Origin: Gracilaria gracilis
Taxonomy: Eukaryota > Rhodophyta > Florideophyceae > Gracilariales > Gracilariaceae
NCBI GenBank assembly: GCA_030374805.1
Contig: JARGSG010000224.1
Location: 558,001 to 622,000 of the forward strand
Direction of reading: 5' to 3'
DNA length: 64,000 bases
Shown here one piece after another: positions 42,235 through 51,403 of the stretch; the first letter of the stretch is position 1; each line of letters opens with the position of its first letter. The notes under the pieces were generated by a model that made no database searches, was not told the DNA's origin, and was given only the letters and a program-made list of their open reading frames with translations. Position numbers and translations under genes: made by a program.

Positions 42235-43428
42235 ATGGACGCCGACGCCGATGGTTCCGTGTTGTGGGCGCGCCGCTACGCCGAGCTCGCGCAGTGGCAC
42301 TCCTTGCACGGCAATTGTAACGTGCCCAAGGCGGAGGGCAAGCTCGGGCGCTGGGTGGTGCGTCAGCGCGAGCTGCACAAGAAGGGAAAGCTCGAGATGC
42401 ACCGCAAGACCCAATTGGACCGTCTCGCCTTTGTGTGGAACACCAACGAGGCCGCCTGGGAGAATCGTTACGCACTCTTGTTGCGCTACTATCATCACAA
42501 TGGCCACTGCTGCGTGCCCATTTCTGACCCGCACCTGGGAATGTGGGTCGCAAAGATGCGCGCCAACCGCAGAAAGGATAAGCTCCCGCTGCATCGCGTG
42601 CGAAAGCTCGACGCCATTGGATTCATCTGGAATACCGCCGAGGCTGACTGGATGGACAAGTTTAGCAAGCTGCTTCATTTCCGCGCCGTGCACGGCCATT
42701 CCTGTGTCCCGTTTAACGAGGGTGAGCTTGGCTGGTGGGTAAACACACAGCGTCAGAGCAAGCGCAAGGGAAAGCTGTCGCAGCAACGCGAACGTCTGCT
42801 CAATGAAGCCGCCTTTGTATGGAACCCGCAGCAGTTTCTCGCTGAGAGGCGTCGTCGCGCCGCTCGCGCTCGCGCCGCCGCTGCCAATGCGCCCTTGCCG
42901 AGTAAGAGGTCGCTGTCGCAACTGTCTGCACCGTCTTCTCAATGCGTCACCCCGCAGCAGCCAGCGCCCAAGCGCCGTAAGCCGCCGCAATCACCCTTGA
43001 TTCAGAAGCCGCTGTTTCATCCCATGCAGTCGTCGCCGTATGCTGATGTTGCTTCGTTTCAGTACTCGCGTTCGCATCATACGCCCGTCAGCATTCTCAA
43101 TGCGCCTATTGCTGCTACGCCTGTGGCTGCTCCTGCTTCATGCATGCTGCCTTCCGCCGATAGGACCGACGTGCAATCCATTGCCTCGTTGCTGTCGCCT
43201 TCGCATGAATCTCCATGCATTCCCAAGCTCGTGTTGCCGTCACGTGCTTTCGACTCTGCCAATTCTGCCGCTGATACCGTCACCGCTTTTGCTCATTCCG
43301 AACTACCGTCGTTCCATGGTGCGAGTACTGCTCTCAGGTCGGTGGGTACCAGAAGGAGTCCGACCACGTCATTTGTGCTACCGCCCATTTCCAGTCTCAA
43401 GGGTTTGAGCAATCCTACTCCATTTTAG
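42235..43428 (+). CDS. Helicase-associated (HA) repeat protein without a helicase
   Basis: The 397-residue protein carries three tandem HA repeats of about 65 residues (about 8-75, 76-142, 143-208). Each runs W..r...L..y...HG.c.VP.....LG.WV..qR....kgkL...r...Ld...FvWn. The first two each end in a nearly identical FVWNT/FIWNT segment. The C-terminal half is Pro/Ser-rich and disordered with a basic PKRRK cluster. HA domains accompany some superfamily II helicases and also occur alone, in large numbers, in algae and stramenopiles, where they are thought to bind nucleic acid. No helicase motif is present. The start follows a purine-poor GC-rich leader. Confidence 0.85.
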   Translation: MDADADGSVLWARRYAELAQWHSLHGNCNVPKAEGKLGRWVVRQRELHKKGKLEMHRKTQLDRLAFVWNTNEAAWENRYALLLRYYHHNGHCCVPISDPHLGMWVAKMRANRRKDKLPLHRVRKLDAIGFIWNTAEADWMDKFSKLLHFRAVHGHSCVPFNEGELGWWVNTQRQSKRKGKLSQQRERLLNEAAFVWNPQQFLAERRRRAARARAAAANAPLPSKRSLSQLSAPSSQCVTPQQPAPKRRKPPQSPLIQKPLFHPMQSSPYADVASFQYSRSHHTPVSILNAPIAATPVAAPASCMLPSADRTDVQSIASLLSPSHESPCIPKLVLPSRAFDSANSAADTVTAFAHSELPSFHGASTALRSVGTRRSPTTSFVLPPISSLKGLSNPTPF

Positions 43429-44500
43429 GGTGGCTTTCTGTTTAACTTTTGTTAACCGACAAACAACTGCTCTTAACATATCAACCACATCAAGCAATCT
43501 GCTCTATGCCTTTTCAACTGCGCATTACTACCTGTCTTCAGCAAGAAACTAGCTTTTCCTAGATACCCAAAATAACAGAGCAAACTAAAAACAACACCCT
43601 ATAGGGCTTCATTTGCGTTAGCCCAAACCTCTTGCCCTCCCACATCGATCCTTCTTCCCGCCTTACACAGCCTCTGTCTCAATCTATTATTCGGACGCCT
43701 AACAGTTTTCCTGGAATCACATACAAATCACGCGTAGCCGTACCACTGTTGACGATATCATGTAATGGCACGTACCAAACCACTGATATCTGCTAAGAGT
43801 TAAGAAGGAATTGATTGGTAACCTAAACGTTCACCATTTCGCGTTGCTCTTTTCATTCTCCTTTGTTGCGCTGTGTACAGTACACTAGCCAACCCTGAAG
43901 GCCTTTGTGTTTGAGTCTTTTCCAAGGCCAAATCTCTACGGTTCAGCTGTAGTCGCCACTGCATCGGATGTTCTATCTATCCGGGACAACACTACGTGAT
44001 CCCAATGCCCAAAACGTGGTGTTCCCCGTCTTTCGAAGCCTGTAAGCTCGTACCAGCGCCATTGGAGCCGTATGGCACTCCGCCTGCTTGCAACCTATAT
44101 AAATGTTAATAAGTTTCACCTCTCATTCAGTTTCTGTCTCCAAACGTTGGTGGAGCCATTGCTGCTGCAGCTCAACCATTTTCACATTCTCGCCTCATCT
44201 TGTCGGGCCAGGGGGCACGGCAGCTAAAGTTACACTTCTATCGGTTCATGCACGTCACTGCGTTTCAACAGAAAAACCCTCATTTAAACTTCAAGGAGCC
44301 CATGTCTGCCGTCATGGTAAACGCACCAAAAGCTTCTCGGGCCAATATCTGTCACATGTTCAAGTTTTTAAGATCACATATACCCTTGCGTACAGGGCCC
44401 GAAGAATGGGCTCACGTTGTTGGCCACCCCGTACGTTGTGTACCTGCTGCGTACCATGGGGATTGTTTGTCACAGTACAAACAGCTGAATTTGTACATCA
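43429..44500. other. Convergent intergenic region
   Basis: About 1.1 kb between the 3' ends of the HA-repeat and TFIIE-alpha genes. A TATATAAAT at about 44095 has no plausible gene behind it. Only short unsupported frames are seen. Confidence 0.4.
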
Positions 44501-45787
44501 TCACTCAAACTCATCAAAATCGTCTTCGTCGGCCATCGTGTTCTTTGGCTGCGCCAAGGCATAATAAGTTTTGTATTCATCTTGCGTCATTTGCTCAGCC
44601 ATTTCGATTGTGACCTGAGACAATTTCATCTTCTTGCCCGCAACTGAAACCATCACGTCTTCATTCTGTACCGTATCTAATGCCACCTTTGCTTCCGCAT
44701 CAGATTCCACTGCCACCACCTCGTCGTCAGCGTCCATGTCAATCACCTCATTTTCTGTAGCGGCCTTTCGGCCATCTTCCACGTGCCGGGCCTCAGTGCC
44801 CGCACCGTGGATCTGTTTAACATACATATCATAGTACGCTTTCTCATCCTCCTCGCGAGCAAAGCTGGCTGCGGTTCCAGCTTTATTATCGAGCACGTGC
44901 TGCTCTGTGTCGTCCCATTCTTCTTCCTCTTCGCCCCTGCCCTCCTTGAACCAACTCGGCTTTTCTGGAATGAAGGCATCATCTTTTTGTTCCCTTTGGA
45001 TGGGTTCGAGGACAATCACGTCAGAGCCCCTCCGCCGCTCCTCTTCTTCCGCCCTAAGCTCCATATCTATACCATCTTCATCAACTCTTTCACCATGAGC
45101 TCCAACAGTCTCGGGCACGCGCTCGCCCCATGTTTTCTCGTCAGCGCCCTCAAGGGGATGACGTGGGATATCCAAGCGTGAGCAATGATCCGCGCGCTCG
45201 CGAAGAGTTCGCAATTGCTCATCGATCATATTCCGAAGTCTTTCCATTTCGCGAATTTGTGCGCTGTTGTCCTGTTCCCTTATAAGTCCTTTACACGGCA
45301 AAGCTTTTGAATTCATATTAGTGCACTCAAATTGTCCGTCTGGACGTTCGCCAGATAGAATATCAAGCAGTTGAAAACGCCCACCACAACGCGTGCAGAC
45401 GTATTTTTGTCCTTCAGCAACGTTGTGGCGCTTTTCCTCAAGCTCCTTCGTGATTCGCCACACCCTGTACATGAAGGCGTCCACCATCTCTAACAGAGGA
45501 ACATACCAGTAGTCTGTCTGAATAGCGCGTGTTTGCTTTTTACCGTCGCGAATAGTAATGCGTTTCTGTTCGCGCTTATCGCGTCGCATCAAGCGTGCAT
45601 GCTCCATTCTGACGAGAACCTGACGCATTTCCTTCGGCTGCATCCGAAGTCGATAGGCCAAGTCTCTATGGGAGACAAAATTGTTTTGCCGAAGAACGGC
45701 ATCGAGAAGCACGACAAATTCATCTGGATAAAAGGCTCGAACGAGCCTTCTTGCGAACTCCACAGCTTCTCTTGGTACTTCGGCCAT
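44501..45787 (-). CDS. GTF2E1: General transcription factor TFIIE, alpha subunit
   Basis: TFIIE-alpha recruits and stimulates TFIIH at RNA polymerase II promoters. The 428-residue protein starts at MAEVPREAVEFARRLV. It has the N-terminal winged-helix TFE domain (YPDEFVVLLDAVLRQNNFVSHRDLAYRL), then WYVPLLEMVDAFMYRVWRI, then a zinc ribbon (CTRC ... C-x9-C) around residues 125-165. A long acidic C-terminal region ends DEDDFDEFE, matching the TFIIH-binding acidic tail of the family. The frame extends upstream, but the AACAG/GT just before the ATG looks like a 3' splice site, so a 5' UTR intron is possible. Confidence 0.9.
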   Translation of the reverse strand: MAEVPREAVEFARRLVRAFYPDEFVVLLDAVLRQNNFVSHRDLAYRLRMQPKEMRQVLVRMEHARLMRRDKREQKRITIRDGKKQTRAIQTDYWYVPLLEMVDAFMYRVWRITKELEEKRHNVAEGQKYVCTRCGGRFQLLDILSGERPDGQFECTNMNSKALPCKGLIREQDNSAQIREMERLRNMIDEQLRTLRERADHCSRLDIPRHPLEGADEKTWGERVPETVGAHGERVDEDGIDMELRAEEEERRRGSDVIVLEPIQREQKDDAFIPEKPSWFKEGRGEEEEEWDDTEQHVLDNKAGTAASFAREEDEKAYYDMYVKQIHGAGTEARHVEDGRKAATENEVIDMDADDEVVAVESDAEAKVALDTVQNEDVMVSVAGKKMKLSQVTIEMAEQMTQDEYKTYYALAQPKNTMADEDDFDEFE

Positions 45788-46253
45788 ACCTGTTGGGAGC
45801 AGAGGTGCTCGAAACAAACTGCAGTGCACGTATTTACCTTTGCAGCAACTCGAACTTTGCTCCCGCTCGGGCTTGGAGCATTCTGGACGAAGATGATGTC
45901 GTTGGTACACCCCTTGTGACAAAGGGGCGGGGACTTCGTTTCTATCTACCAAGCACGTTACTGGTCATGTTCTTGGGGCTGTTGAACGAACGTGTAGATA
46001 GATACGGCGATCCCACTCGATGCAGCAGACATGTAAAATTTACTTTTTTAACATCTTTTTGACCAATTAAATTGTAGATCGAACCACCCACGCCAATGAT
46101 TGTTCTCCAAGTAGCAGGATTGTCTCCATGCCTCGAGAACGGAATGCCCAATAGTTTTGGAAGCTTCCTCGCGAATGTGCACCAGATCTTCACCATACCG
46201 TGTTCATCGTTCTTTGTCCGTTGCTTTGCATCTGATCGCAGAAAAGACCCAAA
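45788..46253. promoter_or_regulatory. Divergent promoter of TFIIE-alpha and TIM10
   Basis: Intergenic DNA of 466 bases with no TATA box recognised. Both flanking genes start at its edges. Confidence 0.45.
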
Positions 46254-46880
46254 ATGAACGTGCCTCAACAACAGGGCAACCTGGACGCCATGAAGACAGA
46301 GATGATCTTTGTGGCAGACCTTTTCAATCGGTACGGAATTCGTATATGTGGCCGAGGCCATGTAGAAATTCGCTTTCAGAAGTCTAACCTTTAAAGAACA
46401 ACAGAATGAGTGAGACTTGCTTCAAGAAATGCGTGCCTAGGTTTCATGACGGCGACTTGAATACTGGCGAACGTAAGTGATTCACTCAAAAGTGTTAGAC
46501 AGAACCCTCTTGTACACAGTCGTTGAACTAACCAGCTTCATGTTTATCATGACTATTGTAGTCGTACGTGATAGTGATAATTCAGAGCATGAACGAACAT
46601 GGAAATGAGTTGCAAGATGATTAACAATGAAGCGTATATAACCTTTCTTTCTTCATTCTTCATTCGTATCTTTATCGAAACATAGGTTTGTGCAGATCGT
46701 TGCGTGGGAAAATATGTGGAAGTAAGTAACGGCCGTTGAAACTCAGCAAGACATTGATTGACAAGGACATGTTCTTGAAGTGCTAACCAATAAAACTATG
46801 TGACTCAAACTCGGGATCAGGCTACGAACAAAGTTGGTGAGGTAATGCAGCAATTACAGCAGGGCCAAGCACCTCAGTAA
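46254..46880 (+). CDS. TIM10: Mitochondrial import chaperone TIM10 (multi-exon)
   Basis: Small TIM of the intermembrane space; with TIM9 it escorts hydrophobic precursors to the inner membrane. Exons: 46254-46330, 46405-46472, a proposed 2-nt exon 46562-46563, 46686-46721 and 46821-46880; total 80 residues. The twin CX3C pair is clear: CFKKC in exon 2 and CADRC in the fourth exon. LFNRM before the first pair and GKYVEATNKVGEVMQQL after the second favour TIM10 over the other small TIMs. Introns of 74 and 99 nt have TCTAAC and GCTAAC branch points. Exon 2 ends in phase 1, whereas the VCADRC exon needs phase 0; see findings. Confidence 0.82.
46331..46404 (+). other. TIM10 intron 1
   Basis: GTACGG donor, TCTAACC branch point about 20 nt before the CAACAG acceptor. 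It splits the Arg codon of NRM. Confidence 0.75.
46722..46820 (+). other. TIM10 last intron
   Basis: GTAAGT donor, GCTAACC at 46782-46788, GATCAG acceptor. Phase 0 between GKYVE and ATNKV. Confidence 0.78.
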
Positions 46881-47021
46881 GACCGCACCCAAAAAACTCT
46901 ACATGAACACGATGACAAACCTGGTTGTGACACGACGGGGAAGAGAAGGTGCGCAAAGATGTGTGAAGACGAACAGAACAAACGGGTGTGAACGTGGGAG
47001 CTTTACTGAGCATGTTCTGAT

Positions 47022-47660
47022 CTATGTTTTTGTTTTCGCAAGACGTTTCTTTAAGGAGAGCATTGCTGGTGACATTGTAGGAGTAGAGTTTGAGCTAGCG
47101 GAAGATTGACGCCGCTGTTGAAGCTGTGCGTGGTTTGTGTTTAAATCTTGCATAACTTGTTCCGCGGTGGCAATTGCAGCCACAGCTTCTCCACAAGTAC
47201 CCAGTCGATTCGGTTGTTCACTCCACAACGCAATAAAACGTCTCCACTCCACTACGGGCAGCAAAAAAACGCCTTCGTCAATAATGGAGTCAAGCACCAT
47301 TCGCTTGGTGTTCAAGTCCTTCTCAAAAGCGCTCAAGAGTCGATCGAACCAGTCTCTCAACAGAGCAGATGATGAATCTGTGTCAAGTTCCTCTTGCCAG
47401 CGTTTCAGCCCATTTACGATTGAAGAGAGTCGACGAGCAGTCGTCTTCAATTGATGAATGTCAGCCTCCAATGCACGCTGCGTCGACAGCACGCGATTTG
47501 CAGCAGCCGCCGGCGCACACGCACTAGCCTGCAACTGCAACGTTTGCAGCGATGTGAAAATGGACTGCACAGCTTGCGCGCCCGAGGAGGACGCGGTGTT
47601 CCACGCGTTCTCCGCGTCTCTCGCAGCGTTTGCAACGTGATACAGCAAGTTTTCAGTCAT
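47022..47660 (-). CDS. Helical protein resembling CINP (CDK2-interacting protein)
   Basis: From the Met at 47660 the protein is 212 residues and almost all helical. The segment from RDWFDRLLSAFEKDLNTKRMVLDSII to FIALWSEQPN matches the CINP pattern of a helix with K-[DE]-L-x-x-K-R-x-V followed, about 20 residues later, by W-x-x-QP. The length fits as well. Animal CINP works in replication-checkpoint and ribosome-biogenesis complexes. The resemblance is by eye only. The upstream frame to 47843 overlaps the divergent gene and is not used. Confidence 0.42.
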   Translation of the reverse strand: MTENLLYHVANAARDAENAWNTASSSGAQAVQSIFTSLQTLQLQASACAPAAAANRVLSTQRALEADIHQLKTTARRLSSIVNGLKRWQEELDTDSSSALLRDWFDRLLSAFEKDLNTKRMVLDSIIDEGVFLLPVVEWRRFIALWSEQPNRLGTCGEAVAAIATAEQVMQDLNTNHAQLQQRRQSSASSNSTPTMSPAMLSLKKRLAKTKT

Positions 47661-47940
47661 CGGAATCAAAGGAGATCTTCTTCGCCGGTCGGTGTCTTCA
47701 GCGACATCCGGTTTGCCGTATGAAGCTTCGACGGGGCGAGGACACCGGTGACAGGTGGCGGATTTTTGTTGGACGCTGCGAGATATTTGCGCACCTCCTC
47801 GGAACGAACAGGTGCTGCTCACCAGTTCCGCCTCCGAGCCCAATGTCGATGCGCTTCATCCTTCGCCCACCGCGAGCTTCCGCGCCTTTGATTGTCGCTC
47901 TGCCGCCCGACTGTTGCGTCATCAGTTCGCCGTGCTTTTC

Positions 47941-48723
47941 ATGATGAACAGCGTCGCGTTTGTATCGAAGCCGTTTGTCGTTCGTGAATCGCGACTGCGG
48001 CAAAAGTGCGCTCGTTTCACATGTAGCAGACAATTACCGCCACCCACGCCGCTTCTCTCCCGTCTGGACGCTCTTACCGAACGCACCAATTCCGTGAAAT
48101 GCCCGTTTTGGCGACGAAGGTTTTCCGATTCTCTGGATGCTGTTCGACAAGTTCTTGTATGGGCCCTTCTAACTCGTCACAAATCAATTCTTCCAGACTC
48201 GCTATTAAAGAGCACCCCCTTGCTCACAAAGACGCCAAACCTGTCGTTGCAGCATCGCCTACATTTGATTCGAGAAGATTTTGAAAAGAGACAATATTAT
48301 ATTACTGGACGATTGAGTTCACAGGTTTATCGTGATGATTGTTTGTTTGATGGACCGGATCCGGATGTTCCTGTGCGAGGTTTGAAGAAGTATACTTCGG
48401 CCACTGCGGGTTTATTCTGCCGCGGTCTTTCGAGAGTGGATCTCATTGACATTCAAATTCAATCTGACCAAACAATCCGAGCGGAATGGAGATTACAAGG
48501 CGCATTAAATCTACCTTGGAAGCCCATGATTAAACCATATACTGGTTGTACCGTGTATTCTTTCGACGAAAACGGTTTGGTCGAATCCCACATAGAAACT
48601 TGGTCCATTTCCGCGTTGGATGCCTTCGTTAGTGTTATTTTCAAGCGCTTTGGCGCTCCACCAGCTGAAAGTATCGAGCAAATTAGGAGTCGGATAAGCT
48701 CCAACTCCATAGATCATAGATAA
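47941..48723 (+). CDS. Plastid DUF2358 (SnoaL-like) protein
   Basis: The 260-residue protein starts at MMNSVAFVSKPFVV, a plastid transit peptide with Phe near the N-terminus and Arg/Ser-rich sequence to about residue 45. The domain has the DUF2358 pattern: an early segment with REDFEKRQYYITGRLSSQVY, then DDCLFDGPDPDVPVRGLKKY, WRLQGALNLPWKP and TGCTVYSFDENGLVESHIETW. This is the NTF2/SnoaL-like fold family found in plant plastids; its substrate is unknown. An upstream frame start at 47755 overlaps the divergent CINP-like gene, so 47941 is preferred. Confidence 0.78.
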   Translation: MMNSVAFVSKPFVVRESRLRQKCARFTCSRQLPPPTPLLSRLDALTERTNSVKCPFWRRRFSDSLDAVRQVLVWALLTRHKSILPDSLLKSTPLLTKTPNLSLQHRLHLIREDFEKRQYYITGRLSSQVYRDDCLFDGPDPDVPVRGLKKYTSATAGLFCRGLSRVDLIDIQIQSDQTIRAEWRLQGALNLPWKPMIKPYTGCTVYSFDENGLVESHIETWSISALDAFVSVIFKRFGAPPAESIEQIRSRISSNSIDHR

Positions 48724-48985
48724 AGACACCACATCGAAAAGCGGCTCCCACGTGTTGTACGTTTGGAAGAATCAAGGCCAAGAACGAACCCGTAGGGTTT
48801 CACGAATTGCCTCGTATTCACACATTTCTGGATGTGATCTCGCTGGGTCTCAAACACATCGCATTGCTTTCTTGCACATGCGAAGGTAGGAACGTTGCCG
48901 TTGGTACCAACGGCACAGGTATCACGGTCAGCACATTCGTCGTTTCCCCGTCATTATCCTTTTGTGCCATTTCCATCACCTTCGA
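48724..48985. promoter_or_regulatory. Upstream region of the photodecarboxylase gene with 20-bp palindrome
   Basis: The perfect palindrome TGCCGTTGGTACCAACGGCA (48896-48915) lies about 70 bases before the ATG. It contains two inverted copies of the recurrent CCAACGG motif. Confidence 0.5.
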
Positions 48986-50890
48986 ATGGCGTCCCGGAGA
49001 GGTCCTCTTCCTTGCTTTGTACCCATTTCTCCAATTTTCCACCAACATCAAACATCTTTCACACATTCCCTCACGCCACGTGCGCGTCCCACACCCGTAC
49101 TACCACCTCTTCGCGTCCCCATCACAAGCGCAGCCCCCGCACAAACAGTCTCCGATGCATTGCCGCGCACTGCAAGTCTGCCGCCTAGTCAGGCCTATGA
49201 TTACGTGATCATTGGTGGAGGTGCAGCTGGTTGCGTGCTCGCGAATCGCTTATCAGCAAACAGTACCACGCGCGTATTGCTCTTGGAAGCAGGTCCCCCA
49301 GATGATGATTTCTATATCAGAATCCCTCTTGGATTTCCCTACTTATTGGGCTCACGGCACGATTGGGCTTTCGTTACTGAGCCAGAACCAAATCTGAACA
49401 ATCGTCGTTTATATTTTCCACGCGGTAAGGTTATGGGTGGTTCACATGCCATATCGGTTATGCTCTACCATCGAGGTAATGCTGCGGATTACGAATCATG
49501 GCCTGAGGGATGGCGCGCTGACGACGTGCTTCCATACTTCAAGCGTTCTGAGAATCAACTCTCGAAGGACAAACAATCATCCGACGCACATAGCACCCAG
49601 GGTCCCCTGGCTGTAAGTGATCTGGCTCGCGTGAATCCCATGTCTACTGCGTTCGTCGATGCAGCAAAAAAGACTGGCCTTCCCAATAACGACGACTTCA
49701 ATGACTGGAGCCGAACACAAGATGGAGTGGGACTTTTCCAAGTCACACAGAGACACGGAAACCGCGAATCACCTGCCACTGCGTACCTCAGCAACATAAG
49801 ATCCAGAAGGAACTTGACTGTGAAAGCAGGGGTCCTTGTTGAACGAATTATATTCGAAGAGGTAAACGGGCAACCGCGTGCGGTCGGCGTTTCTTTCATT
49901 GATGGTGATGGAAAACGTGTGTATATCAGGGCTGATAAAGAGGTGCTGCTTTCAGCAGGAGTATATGCCAGCCCACAATTGCTGATGTTAAGTGGAATTG
50001 GTCCTGCAGAACATCTGAAGGATATGGGAATTCCTGTCATTGCGGACATACCAGCTGTGGGTCGGAATTTGCAAGATCATGCTGCAGTGATGCTGAGTTA
50101 CGAAAGCCTCTCTCCACAGGCTGATAAGCGAAAGAGTTCATTGTATTACACGGAAAGGACCGGCAAGAATATCGGTACTATCCTGAACTATATCTTTCGG
50201 GGAAAGGGTCCACTGACCAGTCCCATGTGCGAGGCTGGGGGTTTTGCCAAGTCGGACGCGAGCATGAAAGCGTGCGATCTGCAATTACGCTTTATACCAT
50301 TTGTGTCAGAACCTGATCCTTACCATTCTCTAGCTGACTTTGCGACGGCGGGGTCTTACTTGAAGAACCAAGCCAATCGACCGGCTGGTTTCACACTCCA
50401 AAGCGTGGCGGCTCGACCACGCTCAAGAGGGTGGGTAGCGCTACGCTCAACCGACATTAGGGACAGTATGAAGATCCACGGTAACTGGATGTCAGACTCA
50501 CAGGATCTTCGAACACTAGTACATGGACTGAAACTATGTCGGCAGATTGCGCAACAGGATGATATGAATGAATATCGCGGACGCGAGTTGTATCCCGGTG
50601 GGGAGGTAGTGTCTGACAGCGACCTAGAAAAGTATGTAGTGGATACTTGTCACACTGCGAACGCGATGGTTGGGACGTGTCGAATGGGAAGTGGGGATGA
50701 CTGTGCGGTTGATGCGGAACTTCGGGTGAAGGGGATAGAGGGATTGAGGGTCATTGACTCGTCTGTGATGCCTAACTTGCCGGGCGGTCAGTCTGGGGCT
50801 CCGACGATGATGATTGCCGAAAAGGGGGCGGACCTGGTGTTGCAGTCGCAGCAAAGCTTAGTGGGTGCCGTAAGCGCGTCGCGCGGATAG
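48986..50890 (+). CDS. FAP: GMC oxidoreductase, probable fatty acid photodecarboxylase
   Basis: The 634-residue protein has a plastid transit peptide (about 1-65), then a GMC-type FAD domain with GGGAAG (77-82), EAGPPDDDF and RGKVMGGSHAISVMLYHRG. In the known algal photodecarboxylase (Chlorella FAP) the residues that set it apart from other GMC enzymes are Cys432, Arg451, His572 and Asn575. Here Cys415 (SPMCEAGGF), Arg435 (DLQLRFIP), His556 and Asn559 (CHTANAMVGTCRMG) fall at the matching places. The enzyme would convert fatty acids to alkanes or alkenes and CO2 under blue light in the plastid. The ATG at 48986 gives the transit peptide. Other choline-dehydrogenase-like enzymes are the alternative. 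Confidence 0.85.
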   Translation: MASRRGPLPCFVPISPIFHQHQTSFTHSLTPRARPTPVLPPLRVPITSAAPAQTVSDALPRTASLPPSQAYDYVIIGGGAAGCVLANRLSANSTTRVLLLEAGPPDDDFYIRIPLGFPYLLGSRHDWAFVTEPEPNLNNRRLYFPRGKVMGGSHAISVMLYHRGNAADYESWPEGWRADDVLPYFKRSENQLSKDKQSSDAHSTQGPLAVSDLARVNPMSTAFVDAAKKTGLPNNDDFNDWSRTQDGVGLFQVTQRHGNRESPATAYLSNIRSRRNLTVKAGVLVERIIFEEVNGQPRAVGVSFIDGDGKRVYIRADKEVLLSAGVYASPQLLMLSGIGPAEHLKDMGIPVIADIPAVGRNLQDHAAVMLSYESLSPQADKRKSSLYYTERTGKNIGTILNYIFRGKGPLTSPMCEAGGFAKSDASMKACDLQLRFIPFVSEPDPYHSLADFATAGSYLKNQANRPAGFTLQSVAARPRSRGWVALRSTDIRDSMKIHGNWMSDSQDLRTLVHGLKLCRQIAQQDDMNEYRGRELYPGGEVVSDSDLEKYVVDTCHTANAMVGTCRMGSGDDCAVDAELRVKGIEGLRVIDSSVMPNLPGGQSGAPTMMIAEKGADLVLQSQQSLVGAVSASRG

Positions 50891-51403
50891 TGGGAACTGC
50901 CGCCGTTGTGTTAAATAGCTTTTGCTTTATCAGGGCATAGATGGTGATATCTTACCTTCGAAGTTCGAACTTCGAAGGTACCAACGGTGGTTGTTGCGTA
51001 TCGTACGGCCGAGTTCCGCGCCACCGCTTTCTGAGTCAGAAATTCTGACGCGCTCCCGCCAAAGTGCTCGACGGCGAAACGCACCGCAGTGCACAACGGA
51101 GGGGGGGGACACGCGATCGATCGCGCACGACCACGTCACACACGACCACGTCACACACGTGCGCCACGCACGTCAGCCGTCCGCCGTGTGGTGTGGCCTC
51201 CCACCGGCGCTGGCGCGTACTGTACTGTACTTGTGGGTGGGGCGGCAGCAAACGCACGCAGCGCTGCGCAACGGGCGCGCCAGCGCGCGCAATGCAAAGT
51301 GCTCGCGGCGCTCACCGCAACAGCGCCAGCCAGTATTACAAGCGCGCGCTCCCGCCAAACGTCGCCGTCGTCGTCTTCATCGCCGCAACGTCTTCGCCCA
51401 TCC
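50891..51403. promoter_or_regulatory. USP promoter region with a 28-bp palindrome and ACGT repeats
   Basis: A perfect 28-bp palindrome occupies 50953-50980 and is directly followed by CCAACGGTGG. A 15-bp unit CACGACCACGTCACA is duplicated at about 51126-51155. The upstream frame is GC-rich run-on. Confidence 0.5.
50953..50980. repeat. 28-bp perfect palindrome
   Basis: Arms TACCTTCGAAG and CTTCGAAGGTA surround the palindromic centre TTCGAA. It could form a cruciform, or bind a dimeric regulator. Confidence 0.85.

Noticed and set aside
47755..47940. N-terminal extension of the DUF2358 protein
   Set aside because: It overlaps the divergent neighbour's extension and would bury the transit peptide; the internal Met at 47941 gives a typical leader.
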